The notes under the pieces: model-generated
Told to the model about the DNA's origin: nothing
The model's input: the letters and a program-made list of their open reading frames with translations, nothing else
Database searches by the model: none
Program-made: the position numbers and the translations under genes
In this document: piece after piece, positions 1-12,140 of the stretch
Numbering within the stretch: position 1 is the first letter of the stretch
Layout of the letters: the number at the start of each line of letters is the position of its first letter
DNA from: Ophiura sarsii
Lineage: Eukaryota; Echinodermata; Ophiuroidea; Amphilepidida; Ophiuridae
Direction of reading: 5' to 3'
Length of the DNA stretch: 64,000 nucleotides
Assembly: GCA_035610835.1 (NCBI GenBank)
Contig: CM069449.1
Location: forward strand, 61,156,292-61,220,291

Positions 1-39
1 TGACATAGAGCCCATAGCTATTAAGCATTTTGAGCCTGC

Positions 40-270
40 AGCAGCTCTTACGGCTTCAACATTTCCATTCCAAAGCCCTTGCAAATATTGCTTTCTGACT
101 AATCAAATTTGAAGAAGAAAAAAAACCCAGTTCTTAAAGACCTAAATTTTCAAGAAAAACAGTTCTTAAGACCCTGTTATTTGTCATAAAATTCAGTTCA
201 GTTCCGAACCACTTGCTCACTGTTTTGGAGACCCTGGGCGGCACACTCCTAATCAAAAACAGTTAGTGCT
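40..270 (+). repeat. Dispersed repeat copy A (paired with 20640-20905)
   Basis: This stretch shares an ordered set of words with 20640-20905 in the same orientation: a 'cagttctTaaGacc' block, 'gtcataaaat', and 'gagaccctggRcggcac' followed by 'actcct'. Spacing is similar but many bases differ, so these are old copies of one dispersed family. No open frame or terminal structure is apparent, and the family is not recognised. Confidence 0.55.
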
Positions 271-271
271 T

Positions 272-293
272 CCCCCCCCCCCCCCCCCCCCCC
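272..293. repeat. Poly(C) tract, 22 bp
   Basis: Uninterrupted run of 22 C on the plus strand, directly after dispersed repeat copy A. It is the first of many long G/C homopolymers in an otherwise AT-rich window. Confidence 0.95.
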
Positions 294-1204
294 ACAATAA
301 GACCCCATTTTAATACAAGAAAATCAGTTCATAAACCCACATTTCAGTGATGACCAGACAATACCCCGGATAATACCTGTTCACTTCCGACAATCAGCGC
401 AGCACATACCATAGAAATATGTGCAATTAGTGCCACCTCTTCCACGTCTACTACAAGAGTGTATTGTATTTGATGTAACTTAGGCAACCTATAATAAGGC
501 TATATTAAAAAAAATATTTTGTCTCAAAGCTCTTCAGTTTTTCAAAACCTAATGAGGAATGCATTTTATTTTTGAAAGTTTTTTTAATTTTTTATATAAA
601 ATATTGAAATCCTTGTAAAGGTGACCATTTGTATTTAAAATGGTCAATCTGAAGAATCTGTGAAACTTTGGGATTTAAAATAAATAAATTAACTAACGCA
701 TGCGGGAGCTTTGAGACAGATTTGTTTAATATAGCCTAAACAATATAATTATATAATGATACACTCTTCATTGGTAAAATTCAACATCAAGTAATTCACA
801 TTATTTTGTTTACAAAAACAAATGCATCAGCTCTTCAATTTTTGGAACACATTTTCAGGGACATGATGTAGGCCTACAGGGTGTTCCAAAACTGTTGAAA
901 CCTTTTCAAACCTATCCCGGATATATTCTCACAGTATAAAAATAATAACATGTTTCGATAGAGAATACTTGTAGAATAATGTTGGTACCAAACTTCTAAT
1001 AACAGCTATCTGTGTTGGCAAAATACAGACAAAAGTTTCCCAAAATGTAAAACTGCATGTACTATGTAATTTATAAAAGCATGAGCTTAAACAGTCAAGG
1101 ATGTGACAAATGGAAGTAGGGAAGAGAAACAAATGTTCTCTACACTGATTCTTTTAATTTCAGATATAATCATTATTATATGCACATTATTATGCAACAT
1201 TTAA

Positions 1205-1604
1205 GGGTCATTGAGAGATGGGAGTGCGCCCTCAATTATCCTGGAAATCATTTTTTTGCATCGTAGTAATACTTAAGGCGTATATACAATGTACTCACTA
1301 CCATCTGAAACAGTTTACCAACATTCGCCGTTTATCATATAAAAATGTCATGATTTTCTTAGTTTCGATATGATCATATGATCATTCTTAGTTTCGATAT
1401 GATCGTATCGAAACTAGGTCTTGAATTAGGAAGATATGCTATCGTTTTACTCACAGACTTTCGCAGCATATCTCAACCCGGATGTGCCGTTTTTTTTGCT
1501 TATTTGGCATGAAGGCGATGTCGGAATTGTATGACATTTTAGATTTGAGCTATGTTGATGATTATTTTACGTTATTTGCTCATTTAGTATCTCTCAATGC
1601 CCCT
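1205..1604. mobile_element. TTAA-flanked MITE (piggyBac-like), 400 bp
   Basis: The segment is bounded by TTAA at 1201-1204 and 1605-1608. Its ends are imperfect terminal inverted repeats: GGGTCATTGAGAGAT at the left, and the complement of GGGGCATTGAGAGAT at the right. No transposase is present, so it is non-autonomous. TTAA target duplication is the hallmark of the piggyBac superfamily; assignment rests on that and on size. It encloses a small inverted repeat near 1387-1417 (cttagtttcgata / tatcgaaactag). Confidence 0.65.
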
Positions 1605-1656
1605 TTAATAAGTGGTAACCTTTTTTGAATACAAATCAACATGAATGGAATGTAGG

Positions 1657-1693
1657 GAACATGTGATTACAGTGTCACTGTAATCACATGTTC
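1657..1693. repeat. Perfect 18-bp-arm palindrome
   Basis: GAACATGTGATTACAGTG, one T, then its exact reverse complement. It could extrude as a short hairpin or be the fused ends of a small inverted-repeat element. It is too short for a typical microRNA precursor. Confidence 0.8.
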
Positions 1694-1880
1694 AACAGAG
1701 CATCCAGCAAATCAAACAATGTTATAGTATTGTGAGTTCTGTGGCCAAACCTTTCAATGTTATATTTAGGGGCCTCAAAAAGGGGTCATGTTTGGTACCG
1801 AAAAGATTCTACAAGTTTTCTTTTTCAAATATTTTTAATTTGGTACTGCGACTTATTTCAAGAGTGATACAAATCTTTAA

Positions 1881-2132
1881 AGGGGTACTAAGATATCCTT
1901 CATGGAGGGAGCCCTAAATTTGTTCAGAAGTTGGGGTTTTCACATAATACATAATGCTTATGTATTCCTTAGTATACCGTACCACTGCATGTCTTCAATG
2001 GGGGCTTTTAAAGAACGACCCCATGCACTTACACTGAGGTCTACAAATGGTAGGGTATTCTACTACCCGTACTTTGTTTGGTAAAGGTAAAAATGCAGAA
2101 TTTTATTTTTTGAGAAATCTCTCTGTGCCCCT
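1881..2132. mobile_element. TTAA-flanked MITE, 252 bp
   Basis: TTAA occurs at 1877-1880 and 2133-2136. Terminal sequences AGGGGTACTAAGATA and the complement of AGGGGCACAGAGAGA form an imperfect inverted repeat. It has the same architecture as the elements at 1205-1604, 30229-30960 and 34180-34503. No coding capacity. A (GT)n run lies just outside, near 2143-2157. Confidence 0.55.
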
Positions 2133-2139
2133 TTAAAGT

Positions 2140-3500
2140 AGGGGTGTGTGTGTGTGTCCATTGTGTATACTTATTTTGTATTATAATTTGGGCGTGGTCT
2201 GATAGTTCCCATGTCCCCTGCTTAATCAAGTTTTATTAGTTTAGAGCATTGTAAAATAATTATTAAGGCATTACACATCTATGGACATTGTTTGATAATA
2301 ATAGTGATGGCCTTGTTTGTTCTGTATCTTCCTATAGACAATCGGTTTCGGTTGATGCCTTCTCAAGAAGGCACTTGAGATCTTTTTGTTTCCAAACTAA
2401 TTGCTTGCTTCTAATATTATTATGTTTATATTTTATTATGCTATTTTGCATCTTTGTAAGCACTTTGAGCCTCTGGAGAATGGTGCATCATACATTAATT
2501 TCTCATGGCAACTAACAGAATAATACACCATGCTTTTCAGAAAAATAGAACAAAAACAGCCAATTTCAAGCCTTAAATATCATAACATTTGCAGCCAATC
2601 CCAATTGTTGTTTAAATTGTTTACAGAACATGTTTCAAACTTATTTGATTATAAAAAGATAAACATACTTTTTTGGTTCTGCCAATCTGATAAAAACCAG
2701 ACCAGTTCCCTCTGGTGTTCAGTGCAAAAGGGGCAATGTACATGTATTTTCTTATCAAAATAGCCCTATCAATATGATCCCTGAATGCAACTCAGCAACT
2801 CTACTGCAGATATTCCAAAGTTAATACCAAATTGTGTCCGGAAGCAGTTCCGCTTTATAGGGCCTTCAATATTTTTAATAAGACAAAACGGACGTGTAAG
2901 CATAGTTTAAATTAATTGTAGTGAAGTGGTTTTTTTTTAAAGTTTATGTGTAGTGGAAAGTGTATGTGTGTGTAAACAATTTGATTGATGCGTATGTTGT
3001 GTAATGAAGTTACAAATTAAGAGTGTGTCAGTAGATCTGTGCTACTAGGTAAGTTGTTGTATAAAGTATAGTAAACATATATATGTCAACATTTCATGCC
3101 ATAAACATTTTACTTTAAAACACTGTTTAATGATTATAAAGTGAACTCGGTAATCAAGCAAATAGTGATGCCGTAAAATGTTGGTAATTTGTGAAATGTT
3201 CATGCTTTAAACATGTTTATTGCCAAATTGATGTGATTCATAATTAAAAATAGGAAAGATGGAAATTATTAGTATAATAGTAGTATCGTTTCTTTTTGGT
3301 GGACATTTTTGACAAAATGTTAATTTTAAGTTTGTTGTCCTTTTATTACTGGTCTCACAACTCTCTGCACTTTCTAATATTTATCAGAACTGCTTTGTTG
3401 TTTTCTATAGGAATATTAACACACTTTTCATTTAAACTTTTGTAGGAGGACTGGGGTAATCAATCAAGTTGAAACTTTGGCACCAGTAATGCAATTTTAA
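2140..3500. other. AT-rich intergenic stretch, no feature recognised
   Basis: Only short, compositionally AT-biased open frames are present. No conserved protein motif, RNA gene or clear repeat boundary was seen. Confidence 0.6.
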
Positions 3501-3568
3501 AGATGATTTATCACATGATTATTCTGATACTATTTTTAACCAGTAGCAGCCAGGGGATGCAAGGGGGA

Positions 3569-3587
3569 GGGGGGGGGGGGGGGGGGG
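3569..3587. repeat. Poly(G) tract, 19 bp, with adjoining purine-rich block
   Basis: A run of 19 G preceded by GGGGGA and followed (3603-3725) by a strongly purine-biased A/G segment. The long Pro- or Gly/Lys-rich open frames here follow from this composition and are not gene evidence. Confidence 0.9.
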
Positions 3588-4176
3588 CAGCACTCCCTGA
3601 ATTAAAAAAAAAATTGACAGGGAAAATCGAGAAGCAAAAGAAGGGAAAGAAAGGGAGAAGAGAATACAAAAAGGGAAGGTGTGGAAAAGGGAAAGGAAAG
3701 GGACAGAAAGGAAAAAGGAAGACAGGCAAATTAGTTGGAAATTGCAGATTTTCATGACGGCGAATCAAAAAGTTACATGAAAAACCAGGCTACGCCACCG
3801 GGTCGAACTGGTGTAAACCGGGAAAAATACCCTTTGCCTCCCCTGACAAGTGACCCTGGCCACACCACTGATCTTAACTCTTGGGCCCATCTTGGTTTAC
3901 AGTTTTAGAAAGTTGCAGTCCATTTTGTCATCATTATTTTATTGATTCAAGCCATTTCATGAGTTTCTGTGTCTATGAACAAAAATAAATTAATAACAAA
4001 GGCTATCTGTGAGGACCTATATCATCCCATGAATTGCCCAGAGCATTCAAAATGAATCCTTGAAATTAAAGCATTTCAAGTATTTTGTAATTGCTTTATA
4101 ACTTGATATTTGCATGTATAGTGCCAGTGATCTTCTGCACCCAGAATTTAAACCATTTCATGACCATATAATAGAA

Positions 4177-4675
4177 TCAATAAAGGTTAATATAAAAAGC
4201 CAATCAATTCATTGTGATTACAAATAACATCCTCAATAGGCTTAGTCTAACAAACTATTTTAATAGTTTTAATAGATGTTAAAACATCTTTATGGGTTTA
4301 ATTAGCAATGTCTATATATCATCAACCAAAACATCGAATTGAAGTTAAATGTATATATTTCCTAAGAAAAACACAGCGGTGGTGCTGAGCATTATGATTA
4401 AATCATCTATGTTCCACAGTATCAATCAAGAATATACAGACACAGACAAACTGGCGAGAATTAAATTAACAAAGACCTTAAATTAAAAATACACTGTCTC
4501 GAACCCGGTCCCTCCCACATTCGCAGCGATAGGTTAATCCACTAGACCACAGGGAATGTAATAAAGGTTAATATAAAAAGCCAATCAATTCATTGTGATT
4601 ACAAATAACATCCTCAATAGGCTTACATTCTAAACAAATACTATCAACATTTGTATGGGTTTAATTAGCAATGTG
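4177..4675 (+). repeat. Direct duplication (4177-4310 and 4560-4675)
   Basis: Nearly identical blocks starting 'aataaaggttaatataaaa' recur 383 bp apart in the same orientation and run through 'cctcaataggctta' to 'gggtttaattagcaatgt'. The second copy has a shorter tail. The tRNA-like segment at 4493-4558 sits directly before the second copy, so the duplication may be tied to that insertion. Confidence 0.8.
4493..4558 (-). mobile_element. tRNA-Glu-like SINE head or tRNA pseudogene
   Basis: Read on the minus strand, this begins TTCCCTGTGGTCTAGTGG, which matches the start and box A region of eukaryotic tRNA-Glu. It ends with a box B, GGTTCGAGAC. The second acceptor strand does not pair properly, so a functional tRNA is unlikely; a SINE promoter region or tRNA pseudogene fits better. 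Sequence downstream on the minus strand (below 4493) may be SINE body, but no tail was delimited. Confidence 0.55.
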
Positions 4676-4718
4676 ATGCCAAATAAAAACTAAACTAAAC
4701 TAAACTTTATCATCCACC

Positions 4719-4840
4719 CCAAACATGAGTAAAATTGAAGGTGTTATTTTTGTAAAAGAACGCACCGTTTTTAAAGATGTGTGCCGCTGTTGTAAAAGCG
4801 TATGTTCTAATAAATACAACATTGTATTAAACCATAAATA
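4719..4840 (+). mobile_element. 3' tail of a non-LTR retrotransposon
   Basis: The block 'gaacgcaccgtttttaaagA', 'gtgccgctgttgtaaaagcg', 'tatgttctaataaat' matches the reverse complement of 36100-36240. There it lies downstream of a LINE zinc-knuckle ORF. This is therefore a severely 5'-truncated copy or orphan tail of the same family. A (TAAAC)n stretch sits just upstream (4690-4711), whereas at 36.1 kb it sits at the 3' end. Confidence 0.6.
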
Positions 4841-5539
4841 ATTCCTCTCCAGTATTTATGATTAAACTCAAAAGAAAGGCAACCTAAAATATTAGGATAG
4901 ACTGATATTATGGAATTATGCTGATAAACACACACACAATTGTTGTTAATTTATTAATAATTTAAATACAAAATAAAATAGAAGATGAAGAAGATTATAT
5001 GTCCAGAGTGACATTTTTATTACATCAAGTTGACCATCCAATTCCAAAATGTTGTTATACAATCCAAATATAAAAGACAATAACCTAAATAATTTCTCTG
5101 CCATATTGGTGTCGGTGTTAGAAAAAAGGTTGGCAATTCTTGCTAACATTTATCCAATTGGGCTACTAAACCACCTTGTCAGTAACATTGATAATATTTG
5201 TCACTGAGTTGTGCAAACACAGTCAATATTGACCATCATAGTCATGCAACAAAAGAAACTCCACCGTCCCAGACAGGGTACTTACATAGTGTCTGCTACT
5301 AATTGGTCAAACTATTGTTGTACTCTCTATGTGGATCTTTGTGGACTGGGTGTGGGGGGTTGTTGACCGTTTGTTGATGGGTGTTGAGGTTTGTGGAGGG
5401 TTGTTGATTTTGTAAAAGCCATGAATCCACTAGGTGGATTGATTTTCATGTTTTGTGGAGGCTTGTGGGCCATGTGTGGATGGTTGTTGACTGTTGTAGA
5501 CCGAAAGGGGTACTTTGTGGATTTTGGCTTTTCCTAGTG

Positions 5540-5646
5540 TATACATGGCACAAACCTTCCACCATAAATAATGTCATCGATTCCGCAAAATTGGATCCAA
5601 TTTTGTGGCATATCTCAAAAAACTACTCCTCCCATTTCCTTTGTAT
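5540..5646 (+). repeat. 107-bp repeat copy 1 (paired with 16471-16577)
   Basis: From 'tatacatggcacaaacc' to 'cccatttcctttgtat' this is almost identical to 16471-16577 in direct orientation. It contains the perfect 18-bp palindrome AAAATTGGATCCAATTTT. Divergence is abrupt on both sides, so it is a discrete repeat unit. Confidence 0.85.
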
Positions 5647-5676
5647 TATTGTTAGCTATAAGGATTTATGTAAATA

Positions 5677-5790
5677 ACTAGAGCGGTTCTCGGGTTTCGC
5701 GGTTTGCGGGTTTGCGGTTATCGGGTTGCATGTTTTTGGTTGAGTGGTTTCAGTAGACATGGTTTGTGGTTGGTATTTTAGGATCCCAGG
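5677..5790 (+). repeat. Repeat terminus beginning CTAGAGCGGTTCTCGG
   Basis: CTAGAGCGGTTCTCGG followed by G/T-rich 'tttcgcggttt' sequence also starts the left arm of the giant inverted repeat at about 41954 and ends the right arm at about 63811. Upstream sequence differs here, so the CTAG marks a real boundary of a repeat family. On the minus strand the end reads ...CCGAGAACCGCTCTAG followed by T, which resembles a Helitron-type CTAG/T 3' end. I see no convincing subterminal hairpin, so that class is only a possibility. Confidence 0.5.
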
Positions 5791-6097
5791 GGAACCAGAT
5801 TCGATGACTGTTACATTGTTAGCGATGTGTTGTTATAATAGATAGTTTGATAGTTGTACACATGTTTACTAAAAGAGGTTTTCATTGTTGTGGTGACAAA
5901 TTTAATTGGTGCAGTAGCAGGCAGCTACTATTGTTTTAGTTGGATATTATCTTCATATGTTGTAGTTAAAAGAGAGAGGTTATTAGTAAAAAAGGATGGC
6001 AGTAATCGGAGGTTTCACGCGCATAAACGGGACAAATGCAAGGTCACATGTTCTTTGTTTATATATGATTGTGTCAATCATCTTGGTTAATCCTGTG

Positions 6098-7055
6098 CAG
6101 TGGCGGCTGGTGGTTCATTTAAAGAGTGGGGCTTAACGGGGGTCAAGGGGGCGGTAGCCCCTTTGCGGGGGTTCAAAGGGGGTACAGGGGGCAGAGCCCC
6201 CTTTATTGAGAAAATTTTGATTTTTGGGCCTTAAAATGGCGAATTCCATACCAAATATTTATTTTGAAATCATTCACAATTTGTGCAAATACCAGCATAC
6301 AACAGATCTTCAAGCTGTTTTGAAGTTCAAAAAACATAAGTTAATATTAAACCCTAATAAATATTGTATGATTAGATAACTGTTAATAATTCAATATTAA
6401 TGCCATTTAAATAAACCCATCTTAAATTGCCCAAGTTCGGCTACAAATTAATATAGGGCCACATTTCCCATTCCAATCCTGTCCAACTTTCAGAGAAACT
6501 TTCTTCCATAGACTATTACAAGACTGGGTTTAAACTGCAGTCAATGATTATATATCGCAATACTAGTACTACTTCATGTAGTACTAGTATAAGTTAGTAT
6601 TAGATTTGGTTAAGTCTATCAGCATAAACTTGTCAAGGTTTACCCACGCTGGAAGAGTGTGCATGGTTTTAATAATACAACACGTGTGTATGGTATAGTG
6701 AATGGGACTAATCCTGAGTAGCCCCAATCATGTACTCATTGTAGCGCATGGTTGTATAGGCAAAGATGTACATGCTCACTTTGATGTACATAGGTCACAG
6801 CAAAATATTCCATTGGAATTGGGCTAGCCCCATTTGGGTTGCCAGTTGTAATAAATGCAAGTATGACCCAATAAATGTTTGTGAAATCCCTTAAATCTCA
6901 ATGGTTTCAGCAGGGTGGATGTATTTGGAAGCTTGTTGGTGCCTGACCAGTTAGTAATTTTTGTATTGTTTTCAATACCACTTATTTCTTTTATTTTGGG
7001 AGATAATTAAGGGTGGGGCTGTGCCCCATTTGCCCCTATTGACCAGCCGCCACTG
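6098..7055. mobile_element. Non-autonomous hAT-type element, 958 bp
   Basis: Terminal inverted repeats CAGTGGCGGCTGGT / ACCAGCCGCCACTG are flanked by a perfect 8-bp target duplication, ATCCTGTG (6090-6097 and 7056-7063). CAGTGGCG ends and 8-bp duplications are typical of the hAT superfamily. No transposase frame exists, so movement would depend on a trans-acting enzyme. The perfect duplication indicates a fairly recent insertion. The left subterminal part has repeated GGGGG/CCCC clusters (6115-6200). Confidence 0.9.
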
Positions 7056-7239
7056 ATCCTGTGGCTGATGAATACAAATGTATAGTTTAGTGGGGTCACT
7101 GTAATATTGAGCGTAGCACAGCAATTTTTAAAACGCTCAATAAAACTGGTGTACAGAAATGTTATCAGTAAGGGGTTCGTCAACAATTATTGCCTTTTTC
7201 ACATGCGTACAGGTCGTAACTTGGTACCCTAGGCTAAAT

Positions 7240-9570
7240 TCCCGGAATTTTTTTCTCCATCAAATATGTTGCAGTTTGACCGGTTAGCTACACAGACTTT
7301 ACACGTAGCTCAAAATGTGAAATCATATCCAAAAAATAAAATCGGGACACATTTTATGGTCTCCATTATTTTTAAGGCTAAATTGCCCGATTTGTTTTTC
7401 TGCGTCAAATGTGTTGCAGTTTGACCGGTTATCTACACAGACTTTATAAGTAGCTCAAAATGTGAAATCATATCAAAAAATCAAATTGGGACACATTTTA
7501 TGGTGTCCGGCATTTTATAGGCTAAATTGCAGCCAATTTTCTTCTCCGTCAAATGTGTTGCGGTTTCGACCGGATAGCTACCCAGACTTTATATAGCTCA
7601 AAATGTGAAATCATATCCAAAAAATTCGAATCGGGACACATTTTATGCCGTCAGTCATTTTTTTAATCTAAATTGCTGGCAATATGGTTTCGTCGCCAAA
7701 TGTGTTGCGGTTTGACCGGTTAGCTACACAGACTTTATACGTAACTCAAAATGTGAAATAATATCACAAAATCAAATCGGGACACATTTTATGGTGTCCG
7801 ACAATTTTATAGGCTAAATTGCAGCCAATTTTTTTTCTCAGTCAAATTTGTTGCGGTTTCGACCGGTTAGCAACCCAGACTTTATATAGCTCAAAATGTG
7901 AAATCATATACAAAAAATTCAAATCGGGACACATTTTATGTCGTCCGTCATTTTTTAATCTAAATTGCTGGCATTTTTTTCTTCTTCGCCAAATGTGTTG
8001 CGGTTTGACCGGTTAAGCAGTTAGTTACACAGACGTAACTCAAAATGTGAAATAATATCCAAAAAATCAAATCGGGACACATTTTATGGACAGGTGTCTG
8101 TCGTTTTTAGGCTAAGTTCCTGGCAATCTTTTTTCTCCGTCAAATGTGTTGCGGTTTGACCGGCTAGTAACTCTAAATTGCCAGCAATTTTGTTTCTCTG
8201 TCAATGTGTCACAGTTTGACCAGTTAGCTACACAAACTTCATACGTAGCTCAAAATGTTAAATCATATCCAAAAATCAAATCACATTTTATGGTATCCGT
8301 CATCTTTTAGGCTAAATTGCTGGCAATTATTTTCTCCGTCAAATGTGTTGCGGTTTGAACGGTTAGCTACACAGATTTTATTCGTAACTCAAAATGTGAA
8401 ATAATATCCAAAAAAATCAAATCGGGACACATTTTATGGTGTCTGTCATTTTAAGACTAAATTGCCGGCAATCTTTTTTCTCCGTAAAATGTGTTGCGGT
8501 TTGACCGGCTAGTAGCTCAAATTGTGAAATCTAATCCAAAAAGTCAAATCGGGACACATTTCATGGTTTTTGTCATTTTTCAGGCTATATTGCCGGCAAT
8601 TTTTTTCTCCATCAAATGACTTGTGGTTTGACCGGTTAGCAACACAAACTTAATACGTAGCTCAAAATGTGAAATCATATCCAAAAAACAAATTGGGACA
8701 CATTTCATGGTGTCTGGCATATTTTAGGTTAGATTTCCCGGCAATTTTTTTCTCTCCATCAAATGTGTTGCGGTTTGACCGGTTAGCGACACAGACTTCA
8801 TACGTAGCTCAAAATGTGAAATCATATCCAAAAAATATCAAGTTATTTTGTCAGTTATTTTTAAGGCTTAATTGCTGGCAATTATTTTCGCTGTCAAATG
8901 TGTTGCGGTTTGAACGTTAGCTACACAGATTTTATACGTAACTCAAAATGTGAAATAATATCCAAAAAATCAAATCGGACACATTTTATGGTGTCCGTCA
9001 TTTTTTAGGCTAAATTGCTGGCAATTTTTTCTCCGTCAAATGTGTTGCGGTTTGAACGGATAGCTTCACAGATTATATACGTAACTCAAAATGTGAAATA
9101 ATATCCAAAAAATCAAATCGGGACACATTTGATGGTGTCTGTCATTTGAAGGCTAAATTGCCGGCAATCTTTTTTCTCCGTCAAATGTGTTGCGGGTTGA
9201 CCGGCTAGTAGCTCAAATTGTGAAATCATATCCAAAAAGTCAAATCGGGACACATTTTATGGTGTTTTTTGTCATTTTCTAGGCTATATTGCCGGCAATT
9301 TATTTCTCCATCAAATGACTTGCGGTTTGACCGGTTAGCAACACAAACTTAATACGTAGCTCAAATTGTAAAATCATATCAAAAAACAACAAATCGGGAC
9401 ACATTTTATGGTGTCCGGCATTTTTAGGGTACATTTCCCGGCAATTTTTTTCTCTCCGTCAAATGTGTTGCGGTTTGACCGGTGAGCGAATCAGATTTCA
9501 TACGTAGCTCAAAATGTGAAATCATATCCAAATAATATCAATTTATTGTGTCAGTTATTTTTAAGGCTTA
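7240..9570 (+). repeat. ~145-bp satellite array 1 (about 15 units)
   Basis: Tandem units with shared words 'ctccgtcaaatgtgttgcgg', 'tttgaccggttagctacac', 'tcaaaatgtgaaatcatatc' and 'aaatcgggacacattttatg'. Intervals between successive 'gtgttgcgg' landmarks run from about 133 to 151 bp, with one short partial unit near 8205. Units differ by substitutions and small indels. Repeated Leu/Phe/Asp frames inside are satellite artefacts. The same family forms a second array at 14345-15560. Confidence 0.95.
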
Positions 9571-10183
9571 TAGACAGCGGGCCATAGGGTAAATATCCCT
9601 CTAGTTTTTGAGTTTGATGACCACCATCTGGGGTTGAAGTGAAAAGTTGATCAAATGGGGCCCAATACCTTCCTAAACAACACATTTTTTTTCACAGTCG
9701 CAAATGTTGCACATTAGCGTGAACGAGGGCTCTGAAGTTTCCGCTTACATCAAGTGCACGTTAAAACTTGAAATTGCTTTGAGACTGTTATCAATAACAG
9801 AAACTTTAAAAATGCAGTTGGAACTTACTACTGATAACAATGTTTATTGATTTTGATTAAAAAAATCCACAAAAACAAAGAAATAAAGAAGAATACAAAA
9901 TAACGTGCTGTTGATGCATTTATCAATTTTTAATTGGTTTCGTACTCTAAAATGGATGTTACTTGATCAAAACTGTATACAAATGATTAATACAACATTT
10001 TTCTAAAACATAAATATTATTTACATAAAATATAGTGCAGTTAGTGCACTATTTGAATTAAAACAACATGCTGTTGATGCTATTTTGCTTGATCACTGTG
10101 TTTAGGCCTCAACTAATCGTGAATATTATGCCACAATTTCACCTATCATTGCTGCAATGGTAAATGTATTGTTTTTACCTTCC
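9571..10183. other. Intergenic stretch, no feature recognised
   Basis: AT-rich sequence between satellite array 1 and a small inverted-repeat element. The phrase 'gctgttgatgc' occurs twice (9907 and 10070), but no structured element was delimited. Confidence 0.5.
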
Positions 10184-10332
10184 CATACCTGAAGTATGAA
10201 TGTGATATCAGTGGGCATGCCTGTGATAGATGCATCAATTGTGTGTCAATACCCGTGTTCGTCTTTGATCACACAGGCAATGATAAGCTGCGCTCAGTAG
10301 AATAAACTTTTGACATTGTGTTCATACTTCAG
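10184..10332. mobile_element. Small inverted-repeat element (MITE-like), ~149 bp
   Basis: Ends CCCATACCTGAAGTATGAA and the complement of CCCACCTGAAGTATGAA form a terminal inverted repeat around a ~110-bp core. No open frame. A target duplication could not be fixed, so the superfamily is unassigned. Confidence 0.5.
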
Positions 10333-10927
10333 GTGGGATAAATTATAAATAATAAATATACAATTACAGAAAAAGAAATATGTGGACATGATTTTGTTTT
10401 AAGTTAAACCTTGGAATTCTTGATGGTACATGTGAATATTTGCATTTAGTATTTAAAATAGCATGATTACTATAGTGTTATAATCAAATTAAATCTGATA
10501 TAGTATACTTATTCCAAAAAGGCATCAATTAAAAAAAGTATATATTTTTGATTTCCTTTTTAATTTTAATTTTTAATGCAGCATGTCAAAAAAACCACTT
10601 TAACATGTGGGTATCTTCCCATTGAAATGGTCTGTTGTCTCTTTAACCTGAGTATGCATATTCTTATATTGAATATTTTTCAGGAATACAACATAAAATA
10701 TCTCCCTAAAATGTATGCCTACTATTTTCTGAGGCCAAAGCCCAAAAGAAATAGTGCAAATACTATCTCTATTATAATTAGGGGAAGCAACAAGACCTGA
10801 ATGAAAAGAAATTAAATATTTCATTTGACAATGCATGCCACAATTAATGAGATTCAGTGATGAAAGTAGTAGGATTAAAATCCATGAATCACATTAGGGA
10901 AATACTGTGCATCATGTTCCAGAGCCC

Positions 10928-11038
10928 TATTGCATTAAACTTAAGATTCATCTCATTTTTAAATACTCTTCTTAGCCAGGCTTTTAACCCTTCTTAAGTT
11001 CACTTAATATTAATCTTATCTTTTATGCAATAGGGCCC
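10928..11038. mobile_element. Small MITE with GCCCTATTGCAT ends
   Basis: The ends GCCCTATTGCATTAAACTTA and the complement of GGCCCTATTGCATAAAAGAT form an imperfect inverted repeat spanning about 110 bp. It is non-coding. Superfamily is not assigned because no clear target duplication is visible. Confidence 0.55.
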
Positions 11039-12140
11039 AGAACATCCATTATTTGTTTCATACTTATTATAATGTAAATGTATAGATTATGTGAAATATA
11101 TACAAAATGTTATAATATTATGATGAAATAAAAGCCGAGGCTAAAAAAAAGTCAATATTGTTATGAGGTATTTTTCGATGCAATGTGTTGGTATCCAAAA
11201 TTGCAACATATTTATGGCATTATCCTCTTGTGCAACCTGCAACGCCAAACCTACAACGCCAGTATTATAGAACAGTTGTGCGATGAACTGAAGCTCATTC
11301 TGTTATGGGCATTAAAATAGATATTACCTATAAACAGGCATGTGCAACCATTAGTTAAATTACAGCCACATTTTTATCTGAAAACTGCTCACAGAAGGCA
11401 TATTTATCTAAGAATTAAGCGTAGCTTTGTACATGTGGACTTCATGAAATAGGGTTAGTGGACTGAAGGTTGCACACCTCTGATAGTAGAGAAATCATTA
11501 AAGATGAAAAATAAAGTATGGTACAGAACAGTACATGTGCAGGGAAAAAGCTTGCATAACACAACATGGCACGCTGTGAATTGTATGCTTGATGAATCCA
11601 TGTTCCAAAATAGTGTGCACACGCTTGAATTACTTTTGCTCAAATATAAATAAAAACAGGAGATTTCTTACCAATTTAGAACTGATTAAACTATCGACAT
11701 TTTAAACGCAGGAATCAAAGCAAGGGTCAAGTACAATGCCTCGTACACTGCAAGATAAAATGATAGTGTTCAAGATAAATCCATAAGCTATAGCTTAATA
11801 GCTACATGTATACATATTGAAGCATGGCCTTTAAAGACTGCATTCTAAATCCATTCTGTGCAATCTAGTGCTACTTTAGTTTCCCATCAAATCAAGAGCT
11901 GTGCGCAGCACAGTCTCATCTCTATGTTGGTAATAATAAGAAAATTTCATGTAATTTAGTGACAATTAAAAAATATTTTCACTGGTATGTGGCTTTGTTG
12001 AGGTTGGAAATGGAAATAGGCTTTGTTATAACTTAAAAACAATAGTATCCAAGTCTCACTTTAACCCAAAATACAGATGAGGCGGTGTTGCGCTCAGCCC
12101 TCAAAATATTTAAGCATCGTAAGTGTCAGTAACTGCCCTC

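Noticed and set aside
1657..1693. microRNA precursor
   Set aside because: The stem is only 18 bp with a one-base loop; shorter than animal precursors and perfect like a transposon palindrome.
3503..3768. Lys/Gly-rich and Phe/Pro-rich frames on both strands
   Set aside because: They arise from a purine-rich block and poly(G) tract, open on both strands for compositional reasons.
4493..4558. Functional tRNA-Glu gene
   Set aside because: Box A and B are present but the acceptor stem does not close and the anticodon arm is not well formed.
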